DNA of 64,000 nucleotides from Streptomyces sp. YPW6 (GCF_018866325.1 NZ_CP076457.1:3817001-3881000), one strand, 5' to 3'; shown: positions 31,678 through 40,641, counted from the stretch's first letter. Numbers and translations are program-made. The notes: generated from the sequence alone by a model not told the origin.

Positions 31678-32838
31678 ATGACGGTCCAAGAGCTGCCCGG
31701 CGCGGCCGCCTACCGGCCCACGCCGCCCCCGGCCTGGAAGCCGATCACCGACCCCGCCCCGCTGCTCCCGGACCCGGAGCCCTACCGGGTGCTCGGTACG
31801 GACGCGGTCGCCGACGTCGACCCCGAGCTGCTGCTCCGGCTCCACACGGAGCTGGTGCGCGGCCGTCGCTACAACGCCCAGGCCACCGCGCTGACGAAGC
31901 AGGGACGGCTGGCCGTCTACCCGTCGAGCACCGGCCAGGAGGCATGCGAGATCGCCGCCGCCCTGGTGCTGGAGGAGCGCGACTGGCTGTTCCCCAGCTA
32001 CCGCGACACGCTCGCGGCCGTCGCGCGCGGCCTGGACCCGGTCGAGGCGCTGACCCTGCTGCGCGGCGACCGGCACACCGGTTACGACCCGCGCGAGCAC
32101 CGCATCGCCCCGCTGTGCACCCCGCTCGCCACACAGCTGCCGCACGCTGTCGGGCTGGCGCACGCCGCCCGGCTCAAGGGCGACGACGTGGTGGCGCTCG
32201 CCATGGTCGGGGACGGCGGCACCAGCGAGGGCGACTTCCACGAGGCGCTGAACTTCGCGGCCGTCTGGAAGGCCCCGGTCGTCTTCTTCGTCCAGAACAA
32301 CGGCTTCGCGATCTCCGTGCCGCTGGCCAAGCAGACCGCCGCCCCCTCCCTGGCGCACAAGGCCGTCGGGTACGGGATGCCGGGCCGTCTGGTCGACGGC
32401 AACGACGCGGCCGCGGTGCACCAGGTGCTGAGCGAGGCCGTGGCGCGGGCCCGCCGCGGCGAGGGGCCCACGCTGGTCGAGGCGGTCACCTATCGCATGG
32501 AGGCCCACACCAACGCCGACGACGCCACGCGCTACCGGGTCGACAGCGAGGTCGAGGCGTGGAAGGCGCACGACCCCGTGCGGCTGCTGGAGCGTGAGCT
32601 GACGGAGCGCGGGCTGCTGGACGACGCGGGCGTCGAGCAGGCGAAGCAGGCCGCCGAACACATGGCGGCCGCCCTGCGCGACCGGATGAACGCGGATCCG
32701 GAGCTGGCCCCGATGGACCTCTTCACCCATGTGTACGCCCAGCAGACGAGTCAGCTCCGGGAGCAGGCGGCCGCCCTGCGCGCCGAGCTGGACGCCGAGC
32801 AGGACCACGACGAGCACGGCCCGGAGGCAGGACGATGA
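31678..32838 (+). CDS. bkdA: Branched-chain 2-oxoacid dehydrogenase E1 component, alpha subunit
   Basis: A 386-residue thiamine diphosphate-dependent decarboxylase subunit. It decarboxylates 2-oxo acids from valine, leucine and isoleucine, feeding branched acyl-CoA starters to fatty acids and polyketides. The TPP motif GDGGTSEGDFHEAL to NN is present, as are the phosphorylation-loop region YRMEAHTNADDATRY and YPSSTGQEACEI. ATG 31678 has a full AGGAGGT 7 nt upstream. It is followed by E1-beta with a 4-bp overlap. The substrate is assigned from the family and context, and pyruvate cannot be excluded. Confidence 0.88.
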   Translation: MTVQELPGAAAYRPTPPPAWKPITDPAPLLPDPEPYRVLGTDAVADVDPELLLRLHTELVRGRRYNAQATALTKQGRLAVYPSSTGQEACEIAAALVLEERDWLFPSYRDTLAAVARGLDPVEALTLLRGDRHTGYDPREHRIAPLCTPLATQLPHAVGLAHAARLKGDDVVALAMVGDGGTSEGDFHEALNFAAVWKAPVVFFVQNNGFAISVPLAKQTAAPSLAHKAVGYGMPGRLVDGNDAAAVHQVLSEAVARARRGEGPTLVEAVTYRMEAHTNADDATRYRVDSEVEAWKAHDPVRLLERELTERGLLDDAGVEQAKQAAEHMAAALRDRMNADPELAPMDLFTHVYAQQTSQLREQAAALRAELDAEQDHDEHGPEAGR

Positions 32839-33866
32839 CCACCGTGGCAGTGACGGCCGACGGCCGCCCCGTGAAGGCGAAACCGGCCACGATGGCGCAG
32901 GCGCTGGGGCGCGCGCTCCGTGACTCGATGGCCGAGGACCCCACCGTCCATGTGCTCGGTGAGGACGTGGGCACGCTCGGCGGGGTCTTCCGGATCACCG
33001 ACGGGCTGGCGAAGGAGTTCGGTGACGACCGCTGCACCGACACCCCGCTGGCCGAGGCGGGCATCCTCGGAGCGGCCGTCGGCATGGCGATGTACGGGCT
33101 GCGGCCCGTGGTGGAGATGCAGTTCGACGCGTTCGCCTACCCGGCGTTCGAGCAGCTGCTGAGCCATGTCGCCAAGATGCGCAACCGCACCGGCGGGGCC
33201 ATGCCGCTCCCGATCACCGTGCGGGTGCCGTACGGCGGCGGGATCGGCGGGGTGGAGCACCACAGCGACTCCTCCGAGGCGTACTACATGGCCACCCCCG
33301 GCCTGCACGTCGTCACGCCCGCCACGGTCGACGACGCGTACGGGCTGCTGAGGGAGTCGATCGCCTCGGACGACCCGGTGGTCTTCCTGGAGCCGAAGCG
33401 GCTGTACTGGTCCAAGGCCGACTGGTCGCCCGATGCCCCCGCCGCGGTCGAGCCGATCGGCAAGGCCGTGGTGCGCCGACCCGGACGCAGCGCCACCCTG
33501 ATCACGTACGGGCCCTCCCTGCCGGTCTGCATGGAGGCCGCCGAAGCGGCGCTCGCCGAGGGCTGGGATCTCGAAGTGCTGGACCTGCGCTCGCTGGTGC
33601 CGTTCGACGACGAGACGGTGGCCGCGTCGGTGCGCCGCACCGGGCGGGCGGTCGTCGTGCACGAGTCCCCCGCCTTCGGCGGGCCCGGCGGCGAGATCGC
33701 GGCCCGGATCACCGAGCGGTGCTTCCACCATCTGGAGGCTCCGGTGCTGCGGGTCGCCGGGTTCGACATCCCCTACCCGCCGCCCATGCTGGAGCGGCAC
33801 CATCTGCCGGGAGTGGACCGGGTGCTCGACGCGGTGGCCCGGTTGCAGTGGGAGGCGGACAGCTGA
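32835..33866 (+). CDS. bkdB: Branched-chain 2-oxoacid dehydrogenase E1 component, beta subunit
   Basis: A 343-residue partner of the E1-alpha subunit, forming an alpha2beta2 tetramer. Conserved blocks include VHVLGEDVGTLGGVFRIT, RPVVEMQFDAFAYPAFEQL, PYGGGIGGVEHHSDSSEAY and VVHESPAFGGPGGEIAARI. ATG 32835 overlaps the E1-alpha stop (ATGA) and its stop shares a base with the E2 start (TGATG), so the three genes are coupled. Confidence 0.92.
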   Translation: MTTVAVTADGRPVKAKPATMAQALGRALRDSMAEDPTVHVLGEDVGTLGGVFRITDGLAKEFGDDRCTDTPLAEAGILGAAVGMAMYGLRPVVEMQFDAFAYPAFEQLLSHVAKMRNRTGGAMPLPITVRVPYGGGIGGVEHHSDSSEAYYMATPGLHVVTPATVDDAYGLLRESIASDDPVVFLEPKRLYWSKADWSPDAPAAVEPIGKAVVRRPGRSATLITYGPSLPVCMEAAEAALAEGWDLEVLDLRSLVPFDDETVAASVRRTGRAVVVHESPAFGGPGGEIAARITERCFHHLEAPVLRVAGFDIPYPPPMLERHHLPGVDRVLDAVARLQWEADS

Positions 33867-35320
33867 TGGCCCAGGTGCTCGAATTCAAGCTGCCCGACCT
33901 CGGCGAGGGGCTGACCGAGGCCGAGATCGTCCGCTGGCTGGTGGAGGTCGGCGATGTCGTCGCCATCGACCAGCCCGTCGTCGAGGTCGAGACGGCCAAG
34001 GCCATGGTGGAGGTGCCCTGCCCCTACGGGGGCGTGGTGACCGCACGGTTCGGCGACGAGGGCACGGAACTGCCCGTCGGCGCGCCGCTGCTGACGGTCG
34101 CCGTCGGAGCACCGGACGGAGAGGTCTCCTCCCCGTCCTCCTCTTCCGCCGCCCCGTCGGCCTCCTCGTCCTCCGGCTCCGACACGGACCCCGGTTCGGG
34201 CACGGAGTCCTCGGGCGGCTCGGGGAACGTGCTCGTGGGGTACGGGACCGGCGCACCGGCCGCCCGCCGCCGGCGCGTTCGCCCGGTCCGGCCCGACCGG
34301 GTGGTGGCCGATCCCCCGGTCTCCGGCGCTCCGGTGGCCGGGACGCCGGTGGCCGAGGTCCTGGTCGCCGAAGCCCCGGTGTCCGAGGGGCCCGTGCCGG
34401 TGGTCTCTCCGCTGGTACGGCGGTTGGCCCGGCAGAACGACATCGATCTGCGACGGCTGGCGGGTTCGGGCCCCCACGGGCTGATCCTGCGCGCCGATGT
34501 CGACCGTGCGATCCGGGCGGCGGAGGAGACCACGACGGCGGCACCCGCTGCCCAGCCGCAGGCCCAGGCGCCGGCGGCAGCCGTGGCCGCGGCTCCGAAC
34601 GGCGTGGCCGCCGCTGCGGACGCCGAGCGGATTCCGCTGCGCGGGGTGCGTGGAGCGGTCGCCGACAAGCTGTCGCGCAGCCGGACCGAGATCCCCGACG
34701 CCACGTGCTGGGTCGACGCCGACGCCACCGAGCTGATGGCGGTCAGGGCCGCGATGAACGCCGCCACGGGCCCGTCCGCCGGGCCCAAGGTGTCGGTCCT
34801 GGCCCTGCTGGCGAGGATCTGCACGGCGGCGCTGGCCCGGTTCCCCGAGCTCAACGCCACCGTGGACACGGAGGCCCGGGAGATCGTCCGGCTGCCCGGC
34901 GTGCACCTCGGGTTCGCCGCCCAGACCGAGCGGGGCCTCGTCGTCCCGGTCGTCCGGGACGCGCACACCCGGAACGCCGAGTCGGTCGGGGCCGAGATCG
35001 CCCGGCTGACCGAGCTGGCGCGCACCGGGAAGCTCAGCCCGGCGCAGCTGACCGGGGGCACGTTCACGCTGAACAACTACGGGGTGTTCGGGGTCGACGG
35101 TTCCACGCCGATCATCAACCACCCGGAGGCGGCGATGCTCGGTGTGGGCCGGATCATGCCCAAACCCTGGGTGCACCAGGGAGAACTGGCCGTACGTCAG
35201 GTGGTCCAGCTGTCGCTCACCTTCGACCACCGCGTGTGCGACGGCGGAACGGCGGGCGGCTTCCTGAGATATGTGGCGGACTGCGTGGAGCAGCCGGCGG
35301 TCCTCCTGCGCACGCTGTAG
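33866..35320 (+). CDS. bkdC: Branched-chain 2-oxoacid dehydrogenase E2 (dihydrolipoyl acyltransferase)
   Basis: A 484-residue core of the dehydrogenase complex. The lipoyl domain (1-80) carries the modified Lys45 in VETAKAM. Flexible Ser/Ala/Pro linkers flank the E3/E1-binding domain (VSPLVRRLARQNDIDLRRLAGSGPHG in parts). The C-terminal catalytic domain contains the active-site HRVCDGG. The linker between lipoyl and binding domain is long and rich in APVAGTPVAEV-type repeats. No E3 (lipoamide dehydrogenase) gene is in the operon, as is usual, so E3 is shared. Confidence 0.92.
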   Translation: MAQVLEFKLPDLGEGLTEAEIVRWLVEVGDVVAIDQPVVEVETAKAMVEVPCPYGGVVTARFGDEGTELPVGAPLLTVAVGAPDGEVSSPSSSSAAPSASSSSGSDTDPGSGTESSGGSGNVLVGYGTGAPAARRRRVRPVRPDRVVADPPVSGAPVAGTPVAEVLVAEAPVSEGPVPVVSPLVRRLARQNDIDLRRLAGSGPHGLILRADVDRAIRAAEETTTAAPAAQPQAQAPAAAVAAAPNGVAAAADAERIPLRGVRGAVADKLSRSRTEIPDATCWVDADATELMAVRAAMNAATGPSAGPKVSVLALLARICTAALARFPELNATVDTEAREIVRLPGVHLGFAAQTERGLVVPVVRDAHTRNAESVGAEIARLTELARTGKLSPAQLTGGTFTLNNYGVFGVDGSTPIINHPEAAMLGVGRIMPKPWVHQGELAVRQVVQLSLTFDHRVCDGGTAGGFLRYVADCVEQPAVLLRTL

Positions 35321-35438
35321 GCGCGGAGGCGCGGAGGCGCGGCCTGGGCTCGCGGAGGCGCGGGCTCGCGGGTGCGGGGCCTGGGGGCAGGGCGTGGGGC
35401 AGTGGCGCCTGCGGTCTCCTGCGCAGCGCCTGCCACGC

Positions 35439-35478
35439 CGCCGCCGGGGTGGCTGGTCCACCGGCCACCCCGGCGGCG
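35439..35478 (+). terminator. Terminator after the first dehydrogenase operon
   Basis: CGCCGCCGGGGTGGC (35439-35453) pairs perfectly with 35464-35478 over a 10-nt loop. Upstream, 35330-35375 has degenerate GCGGAGGCGCGG repeats. Confidence 0.7.
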
Positions 35479-35499
35479 TCCTCGCTCGGGGACGCCACC

Positions 35500-35514
35500 C
35501 ATACTCGACGTATG
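35500..35514 (+). promoter_or_regulatory. Leaderless promoter -10 element for mobA
   Basis: CATACT (35500-35505) ends 7 nt before ATG 35512, without a ribosome binding site. This fits a transcript that starts at the initiation codon. Confidence 0.45.
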
Positions 35515-36429
35515 ACCGCCTACGACGTGATCGTCCTTGCCGGAGGGGCCGCGAAGCGGCTCGGCGGCGCTGACAAGCCAGGAGTCCGGGTAGGCGGCCG
35601 GTCGCTGCTCGACCGGGTCCTCGCAGCATGCGACGGAGCGGCTCGCAGCGTCGTGGTGGGCGACCGCCGCGCGACCGTCCGACCGGTTGCCTGGACCCGG
35701 GAAGTGCCGCAGGGCGGAGGCCCGTTGGCGGCCCTGGGCGCAGGGCTGCGGCTGACGACGGCGGACCGTGTCCTCGTGCTCTCCGCCGACCTGCCTTTCC
35801 TCGGCCGGGCCACGGTCGACACGCTGCTCGCCGCCGCCGGACAGCCCGGCCGCGAAGGCGCCCTGTGCATCGACCCCGACGGGCGCGACCAGCCGCTCGT
35901 GGCCGTGTACCGCGCCGAACCGCTCCGCAGGGAGCTGGCGCTGATCGCCACCGAGTACGGGAGCCTCGCCGGTCTGCCGCTCCGGATTCTGACGGCCGAG
36001 CTGGATCTCGCCCGGATCGAGGCAGGTCCTGACGCCGCGTTCGACTGCGACACTTGGGACGACATCGCTGCCGCCCGAGCCCGGATCAGGGAGCATGGGG
36101 CCGTGCTGGACGAATGGATCACCTCGGTCAAGAACGAACTGGGAATCGAACTCGACGTCGACACCGATGTCCTGCTCGACCTCGCCCGTGACGCCGCGCA
36201 CGGGGTCGCCCGGCCCGCGGCCCCGCTCACGACCTTCCTGGTCGGGTACGCGGCAGCCAGGGCGAGCGCCGGTGCGGGCCCCGACGAGGCCGCTGCGGCG
36301 GTCGCGGAAGCCGCGCGGAAGGCGACCGCCCTCGCCCTGCGCTGGGAAGCGGAGGCGGCGGGTCAGGGCGGCGATGCGACGGGCGGGGCGAAGCCCGACG
36401 TGGGCCGCGAGGGGACCGGGACACCGTGA
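35512..36429 (+). CDS. mobA: MobA-like nucleotidyltransferase fused to DUF6457
   Basis: A 305-residue two-part protein. Residues 1-190 are a MobA/NTP-transferase domain with VIVLAGGAAKRLGGADKPGV at the start, QGGGPLAALGAGL and LSADLPFL, and probably add GMP to molybdopterin to make the guanine dinucleotide cofactor. The C-terminal 100 residues, from about VLDEWITSVKNELGIELDVD, are DUF6457, which elsewhere is also encoded as a separate small gene. Fusion to MobA implies a role in molybdoenzyme maturation. Its stop overlaps the GTG of moeA. Confidence 0.85.
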   Translation: MTAYDVIVLAGGAAKRLGGADKPGVRVGGRSLLDRVLAACDGAARSVVVGDRRATVRPVAWTREVPQGGGPLAALGAGLRLTTADRVLVLSADLPFLGRATVDTLLAAAGQPGREGALCIDPDGRDQPLVAVYRAEPLRRELALIATEYGSLAGLPLRILTAELDLARIEAGPDAAFDCDTWDDIAAARARIREHGAVLDEWITSVKNELGIELDVDTDVLLDLARDAAHGVARPAAPLTTFLVGYAAARASAGAGPDEAAAAVAEAARKATALALRWEAEAAGQGGDATGGAKPDVGREGTGTP

Positions 36430-38258
36430 CCGGCTCCGAGGGACCGCACCGGGAACCCGGCGGCGACGCCCGTGCCGTCGGGTCCGCGAGCGAACGTGCA
36501 CGCGAGGACGAGGAACGGGCCGTCGAGCAGGCACTCGCCCTGGTCGGCGGGTCGGGCCGCCTCGACCGGTCCGGAGGGGCGGGCGGGCGTCCGAACCGCG
36601 GCCAGGACTCCCGGGGCCACCGAGGCACCCGGGCCGAGGACGGGAGAGCCGACCACAGCGGTGGCAGTTCCCCGTACGACGGCGGCAGCGGCAGCAACGC
36701 CCCGTACGACGGGCGCAGCGCCGACCGTGCCCCGTACGACGGTTGCAGTGCCGACAGCGCCCCACACGACAGCCACAGCGCCCCACGCGACGGCCGGGAC
36801 GGCCGCAGCGACCCGGGCGAGAGCCGGAGCAGCGCCGGCACCCCCTACGACGGCCCCGGTGGCGCCCCGCGCGACGCCCGCGATGACGACTCGTACAACG
36901 GCCGCGGTGACGACCCGTACGACGGTTCTCCCGCTCCTCCCGCCCCGGCCGCCGGCGCGGCGCCCGGCAGCGGGTGGTCGCCCCTCCTCGATCAGGCCGC
37001 CCCCGGCGACCCCGCGAAGCGCCTGCCCGCGCCCCCCTCCTGGGACCGGGCGCGCTCGGTTGCGGCCAGGGCGGGGCGGGGCGGTCCGCCCGCGACGATC
37101 CGGTTGCCGCTCGACCGTGCGCTGGGTCATGTGCTGGCCGAGGCGCTCGGTGCGCTCACCGATCTGCCGTCCTTCGACACCTCGGCCATGGACGGCTGGG
37201 CGGTCGCCGGTCCGGGCCCCTGGGCGTTCGAGGCCGGGGCGGGCCTTCTCGCCGGACGCGGCGCGACCGCCGTGCTGCCCGACGGCACCGCCGTACGGAT
37301 CGCCACCGGCGCCCGTGTACCGCCCGACACCACGGCGGTCATCCGCAGCGAGCACGCCCACGCCGACGAGGCCAGGGGGCTGCTGCACGCCCGGCGACCC
37401 GTGGTCACCGGGCAGGACATCCGGCCCCGGGGGCAGGAATGCCGCTCGGGCGAGCAGCTCGTCCCGGCCGGCACGCTCGTCACCCCGGCGGTGCTCGGCC
37501 TCGCCGCGGCCGCCGGGTACGACGCGCTGCCCGTCGTGCCCCGTCCGCGCGTCGACATCCTCGTGCTCGGCGACGAACTGCTCAACGCCGGTCTGCCGCA
37601 CGACGGGCTGATCCGGGACGCCCTCGGCCCGATGCTCGGCCCCTGGCTCCGGGCCCACGGAGCCGAGGTCTCCAGTCCCCGCCGGCTTGGTGACGACGCC
37701 GGGGCGCTGCGTTCCGCCCTCGCCTCCTCCGACGCCGATCTGATCGTCACCACCGGGGGCACCGCCGCCGGTCCGGTCGACCATGTGCACCCGGTCCTCG
37801 ACGCCCTCGGGGCCGAACTGCTCGTGGACGGGGTCGCGGTCCGCCCCGGCCACCCGATGCTGCTGGCCCGGCTGTCGTCCGACGGGCCGTATCTCGTCGG
37901 GCTGCCCGGCAATCCGCTCGCGGCCGTATCGGGTCTGCTGACGCTCGCTGAGCCGCTGCTCGCGGGCATCGCGGGCCGCCCCGCACAGGATCCGTACCGG
38001 GCGCTCGTCCATGCCGAGGTGCCCGGCCATCCGCAGGACACCCGCCTCGTCCCCGTGGTCCACCGACCGGGCCTGGCGGGCGGCCGGGACCATGTCGCGC
38101 CGCTCCGCTACAACGGGCCCGCGATGCTCCGGGGCATCGCCGCGGCGGACGGACTGGCCGTGGTGCCACCGGGCGGGGTACGGTCCGGCACCGAGGTGGA
38201 GATTCTTGATCTCCCATGGGCCCCGGCGACGCCGTGGACGGAAGGGTGTTTCACGTGA
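36426..38258 (+). CDS. moeA: Molybdopterin molybdotransferase MoeA with long repetitive N-terminus
   Basis: A 610-residue protein, much longer than the usual 400 or so. Residues 1-200 are low-complexity Arg/Asp/Gly/Ser sequence with APYDGRSAD-type repeats. The MoeA part follows, with LPSFDTSAMDGWAV, RIATGARVPPDTTAVI, the domain III motif VTTGGTAAGPVDHVHPVLD and LVGLPGNPLAAV. MoeA inserts molybdate into molybdopterin-AMP. GTG 36426 overlaps the mobA stop. The repetitive part may be a recent extension or an unstructured arm. Its stop codon (38256-38258) lies inside parS site 2. Confidence 0.9.
   Translation: MTGSEGPHREPGGDARAVGSASERAREDEERAVEQALALVGGSGRLDRSGGAGGRPNRGQDSRGHRGTRAEDGRADHSGGSSPYDGGSGSNAPYDGRSADRAPYDGCSADSAPHDSHSAPRDGRDGRSDPGESRSSAGTPYDGPGGAPRDARDDDSYNGRGDDPYDGSPAPPAPAAGAAPGSGWSPLLDQAAPGDPAKRLPAPPSWDRARSVAARAGRGGPPATIRLPLDRALGHVLAEALGALTDLPSFDTSAMDGWAVAGPGPWAFEAGAGLLAGRGATAVLPDGTAVRIATGARVPPDTTAVIRSEHAHADEARGLLHARRPVVTGQDIRPRGQECRSGEQLVPAGTLVTPAVLGLAAAAGYDALPVVPRPRVDILVLGDELLNAGLPHDGLIRDALGPMLGPWLRAHGAEVSSPRRLGDDAGALRSALASSDADLIVTTGGTAAGPVDHVHPVLDALGAELLVDGVAVRPGHPMLLARLSSDGPYLVGLPGNPLAAVSGLLTLAEPLLAGIAGRPAQDPYRALVHAEVPGHPQDTRLVPVVHRPGLAGGRDHVAPLRYNGPAMLRGIAAADGLAVVPPGGVRSGTEVEILDLPWAPATPWTEGCFT
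36660..36870 (+). repeat. Degenerate YDG/SAD-coding repeats in moeA
   Basis: Imperfect 27-33-bp units of the type CCGTACGACGG(GC)...CAGCGCC recur about six times and encode (A/S)PYDG(R/G/C)S(A/G) repeats in the MoeA N-terminal extension. Confidence 0.65.
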
Positions 38259-38261
38259 AAC
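38248..38261. other. parS: parS site 2, overlapping a stop and a start codon
   Basis: GTTTCACGTGAAAC is a perfect 14-bp parS. It contains the moeA stop (TGA 38256-38258) and the GTG start (38255) of the next gene, so the ParB site is embedded in coding sequence. Confidence 0.93.
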
Positions 38262-39358
38262 TTCCCGGCCACGATGCGATGGCCAGGCGAGCGGACGAAC
38301 TGGTCGTACCGACGCGGGTGATGCTCCCCCGTCGGGTGGCCGTCGGTCCGGCGCGCCAGGTCGCCAAGCGCCTGTTGATGGCGTTGCTCGTGCTGGCCGC
38401 GACCGTGCTGATCGTCTGGCTCGACCGCAGCGGTTACAGCGACAACGCGGACGGCAAGGTCGACCTGCTGGACGCGGTCTACTACGCGACGGTCACCCTC
38501 TCCACCACCGGGTACGGGGACATCACCCCGTCCAGCGACGGGGCGCGGCTGATCAATGTGGTGCTCGTGACACCGCTGCGCGTGATGTTCCTGATCATCC
38601 TGGTCGGTACCACCCTCGAAGTCCTCACGGAGCGGACCCGGGAGGACTTCCGGCTGAAGCGTTGGAGAGCCAACTTGCGTGACCACACCGTCGTCGTCGG
38701 CTTCGGTACGAAGGGCCGCTCGGCCATTCTGACCCTCTGTGCCACCGGCCTGTCGAAGGAGCAGATCGTCGTCGTCGACCCGGCATCGAAGGTGGTCGAG
38801 GCCGCCAACGCCGAGGGCTTCACCGGCGTGCTCGGCGACGCGACCCGCAGCGATGTGCTGCTGCGTGCCGAACTCCAGAAGGCGCGTCAGGTCATCATCG
38901 CGACCCAGCGCGACGACACCGCCGTGCTGGTCGCCCTGACCGCACGTCAGCTGAACCGCGGTGCGAAGATCGTGGCGGCGGTCCGCGAGGAGGAGAACGC
39001 GCCCCTGCTGCGGCAGTCCGGCGCGGACGCGGTCATCACCAGTGCCAGTGCCGCGGGGCGACTCCTCGGCCTCTCCGTCCTCAGCCCGAGCGCGGGCACG
39101 GTGATGGAGGACCTGATCCAGCAGGGCAGCGGGCTCGATCTCGTCGAACGGCCGGTCATAAAGGCCGAGGTGGGCAAGAACGTCCGGGAGACCGAGGACC
39201 TGGTCGTCAGTGTGCTGCGCGGACACCGGCTGCTCGGTTACGACGATCCGGCGGCCAGCCCGCTGCAGTTGACGGACCGGGTCATCACCATCGTGCGGGC
39301 GAGCTCCGGCTCGGGCGCGGCGCCGAAGAATCCGATGCCTCCGCACCAGCGACCCTGA
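38255..39358 (+). CDS. Potassium channel family protein with TrkA-N (RCK) domain
   Basis: A 367-residue ion channel. Two membrane spans (about residues 32-51 and 92-115) flank a pore loop with the K+ selectivity filter TTGYGD. The cytoplasmic RCK/TrkA-N domain (from about 135) has the nucleotide-binding VVVGFGTKGRSAI and DPAS, and gating by NAD(H) or similar ligand is expected. The overlapping GTG 38255 (GTGA with moeA) is the best start, with GGAAGGG 8 nt before. The ATG at 38216 would add 13 residues inside moeA. Its 3' end blends into a tandem repeat array. Confidence 0.88.
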   Translation: MKLPGHDAMARRADELVVPTRVMLPRRVAVGPARQVAKRLLMALLVLAATVLIVWLDRSGYSDNADGKVDLLDAVYYATVTLSTTGYGDITPSSDGARLINVVLVTPLRVMFLIILVGTTLEVLTERTREDFRLKRWRANLRDHTVVVGFGTKGRSAILTLCATGLSKEQIVVVDPASKVVEAANAEGFTGVLGDATRSDVLLRAELQKARQVIIATQRDDTAVLVALTARQLNRGAKIVAAVREEENAPLLRQSGADAVITSASAAGRLLGLSVLSPSAGTVMEDLIQQGSGLDLVERPVIKAEVGKNVRETEDLVVSVLRGHRLLGYDDPAASPLQLTDRVITIVRASSGSGAAPKNPMPPHQRP

Positions 39359-39620
39359 CCCACGAGGTGTCCGCGGAAGCTGATGCCTCCGCGTCAGCCA
39401 CCTGACCGACGAGGCGTCCGGGAGACCCGGTGCCTCCGGGGCAGCGACCTGACCGACGAGGCGTCCGGGAGGCCCGATGCCTCGGCGTCAGCCACCTGAC
39501 TGGCGAGGTGTCCGCGGAAGCCGATGCCCCCGCGTCGGCGACCCTGACCCACGAGGCGCCCGGAGAACCCGATGCCCCCGCGTCCGCGACCCTGACCGAC
39601 GAGGCGTCCGCGCGGGCGAG
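39356..39620 (+). repeat. 47/48-bp tandem repeat array
   Basis: Units beginning GACCGACGAGGCGTCCG... start at 39356, 39404, 39451, 39498, 39546 and 39594 (five full units and one partial). A related partial unit extends back into the last codons of the channel gene (GATGCCTCCGCACCAGCGACCCTGAC). 48 bp is 16 codons, and no translated product with a ribosome binding site was seen. Confidence 0.9.
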
Positions 39621-39631
39621 CGCCACGGGAG

Positions 39632-39647
39632 TAGCCTCGCCGCCATG
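39632..39647 (+). promoter_or_regulatory. Leaderless promoter -10 element for the quinone oxidoreductase
   Basis: TAGCCT (39632-39637) ends 8 nt before ATG 39645, immediately after the repeat array and with no ribosome binding site. Confidence 0.45.
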
Positions 39648-40634
39648 CATGCGATCACGATTCCCGAACCCGGTGGCCCCGAGGCGCTCGTATGGGCCGA
39701 GGTGCCCGATCCCGTACCCGGTGAAGGCGAGGTCCTCGTCGAGGTCGTCGCCGGAGCCGTGAACCGTGCCGACGTCCTCCAGCGGCAGGGCTTCTACGAT
39801 CCGCCGCCCGGCGCGTCCCCCTACCCCGGCCTGGAGTGCGCGGGCCGGGTCGCCGCGCTCGGTCCCGGGGTGACCGGATGGGCGGTCGGCGACGCCGTGT
39901 GCGCGCTGCTGGCGGGTGGCGGTTACGCGGAGAAGGTCGCCGTTCCGGCCGGGCAGCTCCTTCCCGTACCGGACGGCGTGGACCTGGTGGAAGCCGCGGC
40001 ACTGCCCGAGGTCACCGCGACGGTGTGGTCCAACGTCTTCATGGTGTCCCATCTCCGCCCCGGCGAGACGTTCCTGGTCCACGGAGGCTCCAGCGGTATC
40101 GGCACGATGGCGATCCAGCTGGCGAAGGCGGTGGGGGCCCGGGTCGCCGTGACGGCGGGCAGCCCGCAGAAGCTGGCCCGGTGCGCGGAGCTGGGGGCGG
40201 ACATCCTCATCAACTACCGCGAGCAGGACTTCGTCGAGGAGGTCCGGGAGAACACCGCCGGAGCGGGGGCCGACGTCATCCTGGACCTGATCGGAGCCAA
40301 GTACCTGGATCGGAACGTTCAGGCGCTCGCCGTCAACGGCCGTCTCGCGATCATCGGCCTGCAGGGCGGCGCCAAGGGCGAGCTGAACCTCGGCGCCCTG
40401 CTCGCCAAGCGGGGGGCCGTCACCGCGACCTCCCTGCGGGGCCGTCCGCTCCAGGAGAAGGCCGCCATCGTCGCCGCCGTACGCGAGCACGTGTGGCCGC
40501 TGATCGGCGACGGGGTGGTCAAGCCGGTGGTGGACCGGGTGGTGCCGATGGCGGACGCCGCCGAGGCGCACCGGGTGCTGGAGTCCAGCGCGCACATCGG
40601 CAAGGTGCTGCTGACCGTTCCGTCGGCGGGCTGA
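39645..40634 (+). CDS. Zinc-free quinone oxidoreductase / NADPH:quinone reductase (MDR family)
   Basis: A 329-residue medium-chain dehydrogenase/reductase of the quinone reductase branch (PIG3/crotonyl-CoA-like). It would reduce quinones or conjugated enones with NADPH. The Rossmann motif is in LVHGGSSGIGTMAIQLA and the NADPH-related VAVTAGSPQKL follows. The structural and catalytic zinc ligands of alcohol dehydrogenases are missing. The substrate is unknown. ATG 39645 is supported by the -10 element 8 nt upstream. It ends at a strong terminator. Confidence 0.88.
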   Translation: MHAITIPEPGGPEALVWAEVPDPVPGEGEVLVEVVAGAVNRADVLQRQGFYDPPPGASPYPGLECAGRVAALGPGVTGWAVGDAVCALLAGGGYAEKVAVPAGQLLPVPDGVDLVEAAALPEVTATVWSNVFMVSHLRPGETFLVHGGSSGIGTMAIQLAKAVGARVAVTAGSPQKLARCAELGADILINYREQDFVEEVRENTAGAGADVILDLIGAKYLDRNVQALAVNGRLAIIGLQGGAKGELNLGALLAKRGAVTATSLRGRPLQEKAAIVAAVREHVWPLIGDGVVKPVVDRVVPMADAAEAHRVLESSAHIGKVLLTVPSAG

Positions 40635-40641
40635 TCAGGCA

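Noticed and set aside
39356..39620. 48-bp repeats as CRISPR array
   Set aside because: Units are directly contiguous without unique spacers and derive from the channel gene end.
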